Positions 46,177 through 54,982 of a stretch of 64,000 bases of DNA are shown one piece after another; position 1 is the first letter of the stretch; each line of letters begins with the position of its first letter. The notes below the pieces were generated by a model, which saw only the letters and a list, made by a program, of their open reading frames with translations, was not told the origin of the DNA and searched no databases. Where the stretch lies: assembly GCF_018361265.1 (NCBI RefSeq), contig NZ_JAFLNH010000001.1:372001-436000 (forward strand), in the 5' to 3' direction. The stretch comes from Mycobacterium sp. SM1 (GTDB lineage: Bacteria > Actinomycetota > Actinomycetes > Mycobacteriales > Mycobacteriaceae). Both the position numbers and the translations under genes were made by a program.

Positions 46177-46920
46177 TCAGCCGCGGGGCTGCTCTCGCGC
46201 GGCGCCGGCCCGGGCCAGCGCGTTGAGCATGCGGTCCGCGACGGCCCGGTGCGCTTCGAAGCTCCAGTGGATGCCGTCGGGGTTACCCCGACCGCTCAGG
46301 ACGTGCTCACCGACCGCGGCAGCCAAATCCACCAGCGGGATATCGCGGTGTTGTGCCCATTTGGTGATGGCGGCCGCGGTCGCGGCGCGGCCGGGGTGCG
46401 CCCGGCCGTAGCTTTCCGCGATGTGCACCGGCGGCAATGTCGCCACGACCGCGATACCGGGGCGGTTGAAATCGATTGCGCTACGGGTCTGTTCAAGATA
46501 TTCGACGGTCAGGCGCGGCGGCAGCGCCGGCCTGGCCACCGCAGACAGGCGCCGCTGCGCCCAGCCGTAGCCCGTGCGGACCCGGCGCCGCAGCCAGGGC
46601 GGTCGGAGGTAGCGGATGAGCTCGCGCAGCGCGGTCGGCAGCGGCGACGGCAGCGAATCCATCCCGCCGGTCGCGAAGATCACCGCACCCGCCCGGGGCA
46701 GCGCCGCCCACGCGCGCGGGTCCTCGGTGGCCGCCCACCACACGTCTCGACACGTCCAGCCGATCCGCCCGATGAGTTCTAGATCCCAATCTAGTTGGGA
46801 AGCAACAATGTTGGGCCAGATACGGGGGTCGTCAGCGGGCAGGCCGCCGCTGGGCCCGTAGTAGGCCAGCGAGTCGGCGAAGACCAGCAACACCGGCCGG
46901 GAAGATAACTCACCGGACAT
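46177..46920 (-). CDS. octT: diglucosylglycerate octanoyltransferase
   Basis: 247-aa SGNH-like enzyme. ATG 46920 gives [20 protein letters not shown], with Ser of the FADS motif in the GDSL position. [34 protein letters not shown] and [20 protein letters not shown] follow, the last with the DxxH catalytic pair. The M. tuberculosis homologue Rv2418c octanoylates diglucosylglycerate, an early step in methylglucose lipopolysaccharide assembly. It overlaps gpgP, which acts in the same pathway, by 11 nt. Confidence 0.92.
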   Translation of the reverse strand: MSGELSSRPVLLVFADSLAYYGPSGGLPADDPRIWPNIVASQLDWDLELIGRIGWTCRDVWWAATEDPRAWAALPRAGAVIFATGGMDSLPSPLPTALRELIRYLRPPWLRRRVRTGYGWAQRRLSAVARPALPPRLTVEYLEQTRSAIDFNRPGIAVVATLPPVHIAESYGRAHPGRAATAAAITKWAQHRDIPLVDLAAAVGEHVLSGRGNPDGIHWSFEAHRAVADRMLNALARAGAAREQPRG

Positions 46921-47599
46921 CGTCACCGACCTGTGCCGAGGCGTTCCAGACGTCCAGGCGCCAGCGGATGCGATCCAGCTCGCCGTCGTCGCTGTCATCG
47001 GCGTCATCGGCGGACTGCCCGCTCAGCTGGGTCCAGCTGGCGTTGCCCATGCGGGCCAGTGCCGGCCAGTGTGCCACCGGCAGGCGCAGCAGCGCGGCGG
47101 CCAAGCCGGCGATCAGACCACCATGAGCGACCAGCACCACCGGCCTGTGTGGATCCTCGGGCGCCCCCCATGCCGGCTCGCCGGACACCAGTTCCGCAAT
47201 AAGTGGCAGGCTGCGCGCGGCAACGTCGACCCGGCTTTCCCCGCCGGGCGGTGCCCAAGAGGCGTCGGCGCGCCACGCCAGCCGCCCCCCGGGTGCGATG
47301 GCGTCGACCTGGGCGTGGGTCAGGCCCTGCCAGTCGCCGAGGTGGGTTTCGCGAAGCCGCCGGTCGACCCGCACCGGCAGACCGGTGCGCTGCCCTAACT
47401 CCACCGCCGTGTCGTACGCGCGACGTAAATCCGATGACACGATCAGCAGGGGGTGCCGCTTGCCCAGCACCTCGGCAACGACGGCGGCTTGGGCGCGGCC
47501 GAGGTCGCTCAGCTCGGTGTCCAGCTGGCCCTGCATCCGGGTGTCGGCGTTGAACACGGTTTGGCCGTGGCGCAGCAGCACCAGCCGCCGTGTCCTCAT
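46910..47599 (-). CDS. gpgP: glucosyl-3-phosphoglycerate phosphatase
   Basis: 229-aa histidine-phosphatase (phosphoglycerate-mutase-like). [20 protein letters not shown] has the RHG motif with the phospho-accepting His; [20 protein letters not shown] and [20 protein letters not shown] provide the second catalytic His. The M. tuberculosis homologue Rv2419c dephosphorylates glucosyl-3-phosphoglycerate to glucosylglycerate. It sits between rsfS (4-nt ATGA overlap) and octT (11-nt overlap). Confidence 0.93.
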   Translation of the reverse strand: MRTRRLVLLRHGQTVFNADTRMQGQLDTELSDLGRAQAAVVAEVLGKRHPLLIVSSDLRRAYDTAVELGQRTGLPVRVDRRLRETHLGDWQGLTHAQVDAIAPGGRLAWRADASWAPPGGESRVDVAARSLPLIAELVSGEPAWGAPEDPHRPVVLVAHGGLIAGLAAALLRLPVAHWPALARMGNASWTQLSGQSADDADDSDDGELDRIRWRLDVWNASAQVGDDVR

Positions 47600-47964
47600 G
47601 GCGCCTTCTCCAGGTCGACCGCCACCGTCGGGCAGTCACGCCAAAGCCGGTCTAGGGCATAGTAGTTGCGTTCGTCGCGGTGTTGGATGTGCACCACGAT
47701 GTCGATGTAGTCCAGCAGGGTCCAGCGGCCTCCGCGGGCGCCCTCGCGACGAGCCGGGTGATAGCCGGCTTGGCGCATCTTCTCCTCGACCTCATCGACG
47801 ATGGCGTTGACCTGCCGCTCGTTGGAGGCCGAGGCGATGACAAAACAGTCCGTGATGGCCAGTTGCGCGGACACGTCGATGACGACGATGTCCTCGGCGA
47901 GCTTCGCGGCAGCCGCCCCGGCGGCCACCCGCGCCATGTCGATGGCCTCTTTGGTGGCCGTCAC
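47596..47964 (-). CDS. rsfS: ribosomal silencing factor RsfS
   Basis: 122-aa protein of the RsfS/Iojap family, binding L14 and blocking subunit joining. It contains [60 protein letters not shown] and [15 protein letters not shown], all family hallmarks. It overlaps nadD by 4 nt and gpgP by 4 nt. Confidence 0.95.
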   Translation of the reverse strand: MTATKEAIDMARVAAGAAAAKLAEDIVVIDVSAQLAITDCFVIASASNERQVNAIVDEVEEKMRQAGYHPARREGARGGRWTLLDYIDIVVHIQHRDERNYYALDRLWRDCPTVAVDLEKAP

Positions 47965-48629
47965 CTGTCGTCCCCGCCGACCCGGCGGGTGGCCAATTGG
48001 CGCGGAGGTTCGTCGCCGCCGGGTGCGCGATAAAGCCCGCGCTTGGCGATGTACTGCACCACCCCATCAGGCAGCAGGTACCACAGCGGCCGGGACTGCG
48101 CGGCGCGCCGGCGGCAGTCGGTCGATGAGATCGCCAGCGCCGGGATCTCGACGAGGGTCAGCGCGTCCTCGGATAGCTTGGCGAGGACGTCGGAGAGGTG
48201 CTCGCGCGCCAGCTCGTAACCGGGTCGGCTCACGCCCACGAAACGCGCCATCGCGAACAACTCCTCCCAGTTGTGCCAGGACAAGATGGAGGCCAGCGCA
48301 TCGGCGCCGGTGATGAAGTACAGCTCGGAGCCCGGGTGAAGCGCCCGCAGATCCCCCAAGGTGTCCTTAGTGTAAGTGAGTCCGCCGCGGTCGATGTCGA
48401 CACGGCTTACCGAGAACCGGGGGTTGGACGCGGTCGCGATCACCGTCATCAGGTAGCGGTCCTCGGCATCGCTCACCTGGCGGTCTTTCTGCCAGGGCTG
48501 CGCGGTGGGCACGAACACCACTTCGTCGAGGTCGAACAGGTCGGCCACTTCGCTGGCGGCGAACAGGTGACCGTTATGGATGGGGTCGAAGGTGCCGCCC
48601 ATCACGCCCAGTCGCCGCCGCTTTTGCAC
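47961..48629 (-). CDS. nadD: nicotinate-nucleotide adenylyltransferase
   Basis: 222-aa enzyme making deamido-NAD from nicotinate mononucleotide and ATP. GTG 48629 gives [20 protein letters not shown], with the [11 protein letters not shown] nucleotidyltransferase motif. Then come [40 protein letters not shown] and [14 protein letters not shown] (ISSTxxR motif). It begins the nadD-rsfS-gpgP-octT-degV operon. Confidence 0.95.
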   Translation of the reverse strand: MQKRRRLGVMGGTFDPIHNGHLFAASEVADLFDLDEVVFVPTAQPWQKDRQVSDAEDRYLMTVIATASNPRFSVSRVDIDRGGLTYTKDTLGDLRALHPGSELYFITGADALASILSWHNWEELFAMARFVGVSRPGYELAREHLSDVLAKLSEDALTLVEIPALAISSTDCRRRAAQSRPLWYLLPDGVVQYIAKRGLYRAPGGDEPPRQLATRRVGGDDR

Positions 48630-48744
48630 GACACGCCAGCTTACTGGAACACCCCGGAACGGCTGAGCCCACGGGGAATGCGCATCGACTACCGATCGTC
48701 CTTGTCACAGCTGCCCCAGGAGTCCCGCGAAAGGAATGTTCGTC

Positions 48745-48817
48745 TTGCCCACCTCCAAGCGATTTATCGCGGCCGGCGCCCGACCGAGCGGGTCCGCTGT
48801 CGCTCGGAGGTGGGCAA
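48745..48817. repeat. 17-bp inverted repeat with 39-nt loop in an otherwise empty spacer
   Basis: TTGCCCACCTCCAAGCG (48745-48761) and CGCTCGGAGGTGGGCAA (48801-48817) are complementary at 16 of 17 positions. The 300-bp spacer between nadD and the VWA pseudogene (48630-48928) holds nothing else I can support; an open frame from ATG 48736 has no recognisable protein character. Confidence 0.75.
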
Positions 48818-48928
48818 ACTGTGCATCCGCCGAGGTCACGATTCTCGTGGCAGCTGTGACCGCCGGCAAGCGTGGGGTCAGTGGCGTGTCGGTGCAGGGC
48901 GCACCACTACGCCCTCGGCACCGGCGAA

Positions 48929-49925
48929 TCAGATCGGCAGCAGCTGGTCAATCACCGCGGCTAATTGCCCGGAGCGGCATTCATGCATGGCGATGACCTC
49001 GCGGTAGCGCGGTGCCGCCGAATCTCCGCTTCCCCACAGGGGTTTGGGCTCTGGGTTGAGCCAGTGCGCGTGCCGGCTGGCGGCGACCATGGGCGCGAGC
49101 ACCCCGGTGGCCGGGTCGCGGTAGTTGGTGCGCCCGTCACCGAGCACCAGCAGTGAGCTGCGCGGCGACAACACGTTGGGATAGTTCCCGGTAAACGAGA
49201 GGAACGCGTTGCCGTAGTCGGAATGCCCGTCGCGGGTGTCGGCACCGGCCTCCCGGGTGCTCCGCTGGATCACCACCGCCAGGTCGACGTCGGGCCCGAA
49301 GAGGTGGGTGACCTCAGAGCGCCACCAGCTCGGGGCGGGCCGGACGGGGCTTGCGCAGCACCACGTCGACCGGCACGCCGCCGGTGGACAGCGACTTGCG
49401 CAGGGTCTTGCGCAGGTCGATCGCCCCGCGCGGGCCCGGTGCCGCCGCGCCGCCAGCCGGGTGGCCAGGGTGCGTGCCAGCGGCACCACCACCCGGTGCA
49501 TCTGGCGAAGCTGCTCGCTTGAGGAGCGCAGGAATTCGACGTCTTCGGAAAGCTGCGGGATGCCGTACATCTGGACGTGCTCGGGGCCCAGCTGTTCGGC
49601 GGTGCGCCGCTTGGTTTCCGCCTCGACCATCTTGCGCAGCTGTGTGATCTTCTGTGCGGCAAGGACTTTAGCGATCTGCTCTTGGGTGGGTGTGGCCTCG
49701 TCGCCGTCGGGTGCCGGCAGTCCGGCCACAAGCCGGCCCTCAAGCTCGTCTAGCGCCATCGCCGTGAGCGCCTGATACGGACGAGTATGAGTAGCCGCGG
49801 CCCAAGGCGTATTTGCCGTATACCTCGACAATGCGCGCGATCATCGCCACCAGCCACTCGTCCATCTCGGCCAGGTCGTGGTTGTCGGTGAGCAGTTCCA
49901 CCAGCAGCCGCCGCATGGCCTCGGC
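48929..49925 (-). pseudogene. decayed VWA/CoxE-like gene (Rv2425c-like) with MIDAS core deleted
   Basis: N-terminal segment EAMRRLLVELLTDNHDLAEM, then DEWLVAMIARIVEVYGKYAL, shifts frame near 49765 to YQALTAMALDELEGRL and EQLGPEHVQMYGIPQLSEDV. Near 49455 another shift occurs; the frame IDLRKTLRKSLSTGGVPVDV, VLRKPRPARPELVAL ends at a stop about 49315. Sequence then resumes as EVTHLFGPDVDLAVVIQRST, SSLLVLGDGRTNYRDPATGV and ends RSGQLAAVIDQLLPI. The CDVSGS metal-ion (MIDAS) segment and about 40 residues are missing. Two shifts plus the deletion make it non-functional. Confidence 0.82.
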
Positions 49926-50046
49926 GTCATCGAGCCGCGGTGGGCCGGAATCGTCGCCAAGATGCGCCGTTTCCTGTCAGGGCTGGGGAAGCCGATGTGC
50001 AGGAACAGGCAGCGACGCTTGCCGACCCCAGCGGGGCCCTCCGCGC
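49926..50046 (-). pseudogene. remnant of the partner MoxR-type AAA ATPase (Rv2426c-like)
   Basis: Immediately after proA the minus strand reads AEGPAGVGKRRCLFLHIGFP then SPDRKRRILATIP. GPAGVGK is a Walker A loop; RRCLFLHIGFPSPD resembles the segment following sensor 2 of MoxR ATPases. The two are joined directly, so about 150 residues between them have been lost, and the remnant runs into the N-terminal part of the VWA pseudogene. Confidence 0.65.
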
Positions 50047-51327
50047 TCAGGCGGGACGGGTGTGGCCGTCTCCCCAGACGATCCACTTGGTCGAGGTCAA
50101 TTCCGGCAGTCCCATCGGGCCGCGGGCATGCAGCTTTTGGGTGGAGATGCCGATCTCGGCGCCGAACCCGAACTGCTCGCCGTCGGTGAACGCGGTGGAC
50201 GCGTTGACCATGACGGCGGCCGCGTCGACCCCGGCGGTGAAGCGTTGGGCCGCAGCCAGATCGGTGGTCACAATGGCCTCGGTGTGCCCGGTGCCGTACT
50301 CGTTGATGTGCGCGATGGCGGCATCGACGCCATCGACCACCGCCACGGCGATGTCCATCGAGAGGTATTCGCGGCGCAGGTCGTCCTCGGTCGGGTCACC
50401 GGAGACGCCGCCATGCACGGTCACCCCGGCGTTCTGCAGCGCCGACACCAGTCGTGGCATCGCGTGCCCGGCGATCGCGGAGTCGATGAGCAGCGTCTCG
50501 GCGGCATTGCAGACACTGGGGCGGCGGGTCTTGGAATTCAGCAGAATGCGTTCGGCGACGTCCAGGTCGGCCGCCTCGTGCACATACACATGGCAATTGC
50601 CGACGCCGGTTTCGATGGTGGGCACCTGCGCGTCGCGCACCACCGCATCGATCAGCCCCGCCCCCCCGCGCGGGATCACCACGTCGACCAGGCCGCGGGC
50701 CTGGATCAGATGGGTGACGGTGCGGCGATCCGAGCTGTCTAGCAGTTGCACCGCGTCCGCGGGCAGCTCCTCGCTGACCAGGGCGGCCCGCAACACGCCG
50801 ACCAGCGCCGCGTTGGATCGGGCCGCCGAGGAGCTGCCGCGCAGCAGCGCGGCGTTACCGGATTTCAGCGCCAACCCGAATGCGTCGACGGTGACGTTGG
50901 GACGGCCCTCGTAGACCATGCCGACCACGCCGAGCGGAACGCGCTGCTGGCGCAGCTGTAGCCCGTTGGGCAGGGTGTAGCCGCGCAGCACCTCGCCGAC
51001 CGGATCGGGCAAGGCGGCCACCTGCCGCAGGCCGGCGGCGATGCCGTCGACGCGCCGCGGGTTGAGCGCCAACCGGTCGAGCATCGCCGTCGGGGTGTTG
51101 GCATCGCGCGCGCCGTTCAGGTCGTCGTCATTGGCGGCCAGGATCTGGTCGACGTGGGCCAAAAGCGCGTCGGCGGCGGTGTGCAATGCGCGGTTCTTGA
51201 CCCCGGTCGGCAGCGACGCCAACACCCGGGAGGCGATTCGGGCGCGGCGCGCGGCCTCGTGCACCTCTTGGCGCAAGTCGCGCGTTTCGGCCTTGCCCTC
51301 CGAGCGCGACGGTGCTTGCAGACTCAT
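50047..51327 (-). CDS. proA: gamma-glutamyl phosphate reductase
   Basis: 426-aa NADPH-dependent reductase of proline synthesis. Start ATG 51327 ([20 protein letters not shown]). Motifs: [100 protein letters not shown] (catalytic Cys), and [20 protein letters not shown]. It acts after ProB, encoded 7 kb downstream; nadD, rsfS and the rest precede it in M. tuberculosis order. The spacer 51328-51494 to rbsK contains no feature I can support. Confidence 0.97.
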   Translation of the reverse strand: MSLQAPSRSEGKAETRDLRQEVHEAARRARIASRVLASLPTGVKNRALHTAADALLAHVDQILAANDDDLNGARDANTPTAMLDRLALNPRRVDGIAAGLRQVAALPDPVGEVLRGYTLPNGLQLRQQRVPLGVVGMVYEGRPNVTVDAFGLALKSGNAALLRGSSSAARSNAALVGVLRAALVSEELPADAVQLLDSSDRRTVTHLIQARGLVDVVIPRGGAGLIDAVVRDAQVPTIETGVGNCHVYVHEAADLDVAERILLNSKTRRPSVCNAAETLLIDSAIAGHAMPRLVSALQNAGVTVHGGVSGDPTEDDLRREYLSMDIAVAVVDGVDAAIAHINEYGTGHTEAIVTTDLAAAQRFTAGVDAAAVMVNASTAFTDGEQFGFGAEIGISTQKLHARGPMGLPELTSTKWIVWGDGHTRPA

Positions 51328-51494
51328 CACCCCAGGGTATCGGGCGGCACACCGCCGGGTGGCAATGCCCTAGGTTCCGCTCATTTGTCGACAAGGCGCT
51401 CGCGGTGTCCGACCCGCAAAACTCACCTCGCCGTTTCTCCGGGCACGCTGGCACTCCGTTGTAAAACCGGACGTGACTCCATAGCGTCGGCGCA

Positions 51495-52367
51495 ATGACG
51501 ACGCGAGTGTGCGTTGTGGGCAGCGTGAATATGGACACGGTGTTCGTCGTCGAGGCCCTGCCGCGCCCGGGTGAGACGGTGCTGGCGCAGTCGGCCCGCT
51601 CGACACCCGGCGGCAAAGGCGCCAATCAGGCGGTGGCCGCCGCGCGGGCCGGCGCCCAAGTGCAGTTTGTCGGCGCGGTCGGCGACGATCCGGCGGCTGC
51701 GCGGCTGCGTGCGCATCTGAGCGCGAACCGGGTCGGCACCGACGGGCTGATCACCGTGCCCGGTCCCAGCGGCAACGCGGTCGTGTTGGTGGATTCCGCC
51801 GGTGAGAACGCGATCGTCGTCGCCCCGGGAGCCAACGCTCGCCTGACGCTGGACTCCGACCGCTTGCGTGCCATCGTCGCCGACTGCGATGTGCTGTTGC
51901 TGCAGTTGGAGATTGCGGTCGCGACCGCGGTCGCCGCCGCGCGCGAGGCGCGTTTGGCCAAGGCGACGGTCATCCTCAACGCCTCACCGGCCCGCGGCGA
52001 TCCGGACCAGCTGGCCGATCTGGCCGGCCTGGTCGATGTGGTCGTCGTCAATGAGGCCGAAGCCCCTCACTGGGTATGGCCGGTCAAGCACCTGGTGATC
52101 ACTCGTGGGGGCGACGGCGCCACCTACCGCGGCGACGGCGAGGAATTCACCGTTCCCGCGCCGCCGGTGGAGGCGGTGGACACCTCCGGCGCCGGCGATG
52201 TGTTCGCCGGCGTGCTGGCCGCCGGCTGGACCAGGGGCCGGGCCGACGCGTTGCGGCGAGCGTGTGCGGCGGGTGCGCTGGCGACGCTGGTGCCGGGCGC
52301 CGGTGGGTGCGCTCCGCTGCGCGAAGCAATCGATGATGTCGTCGCCGACTTCAAAGGAGGATCTTGA
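51495..52367 (+). CDS. rbsK: ribokinase-like PfkB sugar kinase
   Basis: 290-aa kinase. PfkB signatures: VCVVGSVNMDTVFVVEALPR, STPGGKGANQAVAAARAGAQ (signature 1, GGKGANQA) and VEAVDTSGAGDVFAGVLAAG (signature 2 with the catalytic Asp and anion hole GAGD). It phosphorylates ribose or a related sugar. It matches Rv2436 in position. Its TGA overlaps the ATG of the crotonase scar (TGATG), with an AGGAGG site at the end of rbsK. Confidence 0.92.
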   Translation: MTTRVCVVGSVNMDTVFVVEALPRPGETVLAQSARSTPGGKGANQAVAAARAGAQVQFVGAVGDDPAAARLRAHLSANRVGTDGLITVPGPSGNAVVLVDSAGENAIVVAPGANARLTLDSDRLRAIVADCDVLLLQLEIAVATAVAAAREARLAKATVILNASPARGDPDQLADLAGLVDVVVVNEAEAPHWVWPVKHLVITRGGDGATYRGDGEEFTVPAPPVEAVDTSGAGDVFAGVLAAGWTRGRADALRRACAAGALATLVPGAGGCAPLREAIDDVVADFKGGS

Positions 52368-52680
52368 TGCCGACCGCCCGCAACGCCTTGACGCCGGCGA
52401 TGTATGTCGGTGTCCGCTACGCCATCGCTCGGGTCAATGCCGAGCAGGACCTGGTGGGGCTGTCGATCACCGGAACCGGTGACGTGTTCGCATCCGGCGG
52501 CGACATGCCGCGCAAGTCCGCCAACCCGGTGGTCGTCTCCGCGGTCAACCGCCTGTGCCAGGGCGGCGGGCTGCAGATCGCGATGTGCAGCGACGTCGCG
52601 GTGGTGAGCGACCGCGCGACGTTTCGCGTCCCGGTGTCATACCGCGGCATCGCTCCCGAATTGGAATTGGGTGCACCCCG
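52367..52680 (+). pseudogene. enoyl-CoA hydratase (crotonase) fragment with N-terminal, internal and C-terminal losses
   Basis: From ATG 52367 the product reads MPTARNALTPAMYVGVRYAI, then DLVGLSITGTGDVFASGGDM, NPVVVSAVNRLCQGGGLQIA and SDRATFRVPVSYRGIA. Intact family members have about 25 more residues before ARNAL, about 30 between GGDM and the PKPVVSAVNG segment, and about 110 after YRGIA. Here these are missing and homology ends near 52660, before the insertion element. It cannot form the full active site. The accidental coupling to rbsK and an AGGAGG site may still allow translation. Confidence 0.8.
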
Positions 52681-52746
52681 ACCTGCGGGTGGATGGCCGT
52701 TTGCAACGCGCCCGAGATCGGCCTTCACGGATCGTCGTTCGGCCTG

Positions 52747-52773
52747 TTATCCACAGTCGGCGGCTTATCCACA
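52747..52773 (+). other. two DnaA-box-like sequences in tandem
   Basis: TTATCCACA occurs perfectly at 52747-52755 and again at 52765-52773, same orientation, 18 bp apart, in the 130-bp stretch between the crotonase scar and the transposase gene. They fit the general DnaA box TTATNCACA. No other origin features are evident. Confidence 0.5.
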
Positions 52774-52812
52774 ACGGACCGGTTTGGCCAGGGTATTTGT
52801 TCCTAACTGAAG

Positions 52813-54213
52813 TCAAGCCACTTGGGGGTTCGTAGGCTTGCGTTTAGCGGGCTGGGATGTTGGAGCGCGTGGCGACTCCTGTGACTCCTGGCCCGCCTTT
52901 TTGCGGCGCTGGCGCATGAGTTTGTGGCGGACGTGGTCGCGGCGGCGGGGATCGAGTTGGTAGCGCTCTTTGACGATGGCTCGGCCTTCCGATTCGGTGA
53001 TCGCGGTGCCATCGACGTCGCGCAGTTGGTAGGGCTGCCCGTTGCGCATGCAGGTGGCGATGCGGGTGATCAGCATGGTGGCCAGGTGGCAGATCGCCGA
53101 GTCGTGGTGGCGGTCCCCGGCCATTAGACGGTGGTACTTCGCGGCAAATTGGGGATCGACTTTGCGCGCCTGATCGGCTGCGGTGTAAAGCATTTCGCGT
53201 AGCAGCGGGTCGCCGGCCTTGGTGATCGACGACTCGGTCTTGACCACCCCCGATTGGCTGACTTTCGGGACCAGTCCGGTGTAGGCGCGGATCGCCGCGA
53301 GCGAGGTGAACCGGTGCGGATCACCGATCCGGCCGGCGATGACCGCGCTGATGGTGGCTCCGAGGCCGGGCGCGGACGCGACAATCCCCTGCGGGTCGGC
53401 CTCGGCGTAGAGGTTTGCGATCCGTTCGTCGATCTCTTTGATCTGACGGGTCAAAAACAGCGCTTGTTCGGCCTCGTGGGCGATGTCGGCGGCCAGCTCG
53501 GCGAAGCTCATCCCATCGGTGCCGTCGACATTGCACAGGGCGAGGGTTTCTTTGGCCGCGACGATCAGGCCGGCGGCATGCTCGTCACGCCAGGCGCCAC
53601 GGGACCGCGTGGCGAGAAACCTGGCCAGCCTGGCCTGGCCGAGCCGGATCACTGCGTGGGGATTGGCGTAGTGCGCCAAAAACTGCAGCGCGGCGTTGCC
53701 GTAGTTCGACCCGAGCACCGCATACCAGGACGGTCCCAGCAGCTCGATGAGGGAGTCGAGGCGGGCATAGACCGCGGTGCGGCGCTTGACCATCGTGGAA
53801 CGCTGCTTGGTGAGCCGCCGCAACGGATCAGCTGGGCCTTGCCCGGTGTAGGGACGCAATCCTTCAGGGCGCAGCAGCGGCAGCCGGGCCAACAGCTCTG
53901 AGTCGATCCGGTCGTTCTTGGCGTGCTTGGAGTAGTACGTGCGCAGGTCCGCTGACTGAGTCGTCGGCACCATCACCACCTTCGCGCCGCGCCGGCGAAA
54001 CCACTTCGCCACCACAATCCAGGCGTTTCTGGTGGGCTCGAGCACCACCGTCAGCTCGCCTGGATCCTCGGCACCCACATCGGCCCACACCCGCTCCAGC
54101 TCGTCGGGGCGGGTCAAGAACTTACGGCCCCGCCACACCGTCTTGCCGTCACGGGCCAGCGTCGCCTGATGCGCCGCTCGGACCGCGACGTCGATCCCCA
54201 ACGTCAATGCCAC
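52813..54213 (-). CDS. IS110-family DEDD transposase
   Basis: 466 aa. GTG 54213 is chosen because GGAGGG lies 8 nt upstream and the product then starts with the RuvC-like strand (LTLGIDVAVRAAHQ); the frame extends to 54378 but through the putative non-coding end. The DEDD site is visible: D8, E59 (VVLEPT), D101 and D104 (HAKNDRIDSELLA). The C-terminal transposase_20 domain contains ASAPGLGATISAVIAGRIGD, SLAAIRAYTGLVPKVSQSGV and ITKAGDPLLREMLYTAADQA. The basic tail is unusually long. No internal stop or shift is seen, so the element may be active. Confidence 0.93.
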   Translation of the reverse strand: MALTLGIDVAVRAAHQATLARDGKTVWRGRKFLTRPDELERVWADVGAEDPGELTVVLEPTRNAWIVVAKWFRRRGAKVVMVPTTQSADLRTYYSKHAKNDRIDSELLARLPLLRPEGLRPYTGQGPADPLRRLTKQRSTMVKRRTAVYARLDSLIELLGPSWYAVLGSNYGNAALQFLAHYANPHAVIRLGQARLARFLATRSRGAWRDEHAAGLIVAAKETLALCNVDGTDGMSFAELAADIAHEAEQALFLTRQIKEIDERIANLYAEADPQGIVASAPGLGATISAVIAGRIGDPHRFTSLAAIRAYTGLVPKVSQSGVVKTESSITKAGDPLLREMLYTAADQARKVDPQFAAKYHRLMAGDRHHDSAICHLATMLITRIATCMRNGQPYQLRDVDGTAITESEGRAIVKERYQLDPRRRDHVRHKLMRQRRKKAGQESQESPRAPTSQPAKRKPTNPQVA

Positions 54214-54445
54214 TGCAAAACCCTCCTGCCACAAGCTCTTCCAGATCACCAGGTGACTGAGCGCCACGGCCACGGTCCAGACATTCTCTAAGCAGGAGTC
54301 CACACCACGGGCTGGCTCCAAGTTCCCGAACAACAACACCGCACGACCAGACACCAAAGTCCACGGGAGGCCGCTCAAATCTCAGGGATCACCAGGTGTC
54401 CCAGTCGGACCCTCGGACCTGCCCGTGGACTCCCACCGAGACTAA
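54214..54445 (-). ncRNA. putative guide (bridge) RNA region of the IS110 element
   Basis: This non-coding 5' end of the element shows paired sequences: AGTCCACGGG (54358-54367) with CCCGTGGACT (54422-54431), a perfect 10-bp inverted repeat with a 54-nt loop, and a 12-bp direct repeat GATCACCAGGTG at 54244-54255 and 54387-54398. IS110 members express a structured RNA from this region that pairs with target and donor DNA. Presence here is inferred from position and structure only. Confidence 0.4.
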
Positions 54446-54476
54446 ATGTCGGACCCCCCACCTATGCTCCGAAAGC

Positions 54477-54976
54477 ATGTTCGATTTGGAGCTGCCGGAT
54501 GTGGAGACCGTGCGCGGTCTTGATGATGTCGGGCTGGTCGATGTCATGCGCGCCGCAGTGCGACTGGAATCGGCAATCACTGCGCGCAAGTTCGCCGCGG
54601 TCGCCGAGCTGTATCACCGTCGGCTCGCCGAACACGACGCCGACGAGCGAGAGCAGTGGATCGTCGATGGTTGGGAGCAGGTGGCCGCCGAGGTGGCCGT
54701 CCCGCAAGGTATCAGCCGCGGCCGGGCCGCGGGCCAATTGCGCCACGGGCTGGTGCTGGCCGAGCGGTTGCCGAAGTTGGGTGCCCTGTTCGCCGCGGGC
54801 GAGGTGGATTTTCGGGTGATCGCCGCGGTCGTCTACCGCAGCGAGCTCATGATGGGTACCGACGCGCTGGTGCGGTTGGATCAGCGGTTCGGGCAATCGG
54901 GCCTCCCGGCGTACGTCGTGGCCGCGAATGCGTTGGCACGCTACGCGAATGCGTTGGCACGATATGCAAGTAACCC
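54477..54976 (+). pseudogene. N-terminal fragment of a REP13E12/DUF222 HNH-endonuclease gene
   Basis: From ATG 54477 it reads MFDLELPDVETVRGLDDVGL, VDVMRAAVRLESAITARKFA, AVAELYHRRLAEHDADEREQ, and AEVAVPQGISRGRAAGQLRH, the 13E12-repeat N-terminus. About 165 residues remain; the HNH domain is absent. Near the end a duplicated ANALARY (two near-identical 21-bp units) precedes the junction with the nadE 3' end, into which the frame continues meaninglessly to 55139. It lies directly beside the IS element. Confidence 0.8.
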
Positions 54977-54982
54977 CGAGCC

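Larger units (their letters stand above)
52790..54445 (-). mobile_element. IS110-family insertion sequence (ends approximate)
   Basis: The element carries one transposase gene on the minus strand, a long non-coding stretch upstream of it and a very short one downstream, the usual layout of the IS110 group. No inverted terminal repeats or target duplications are seen, as expected for the family, so ends are estimates from where flanking homology stops (crotonase on one side, the 13E12-repeat promoter region near 54446 on the other). Confidence 0.75.

Noticed and set aside
48736..48996. Open frame on the plus strand starting MFVLPTSKRFIAAG with a purine-rich upstream site
   Set aside because: It crosses the hairpin and runs antisense into the VWA pseudogene, and its composition is not protein-like. 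No family is recognised.
54214..54378. Transposase start at 54378
   Set aside because: The extra 55 codons have no transposase homology and no ribosome site, while GTG 54213 has GGAGGG and begins the RuvC-like fold.
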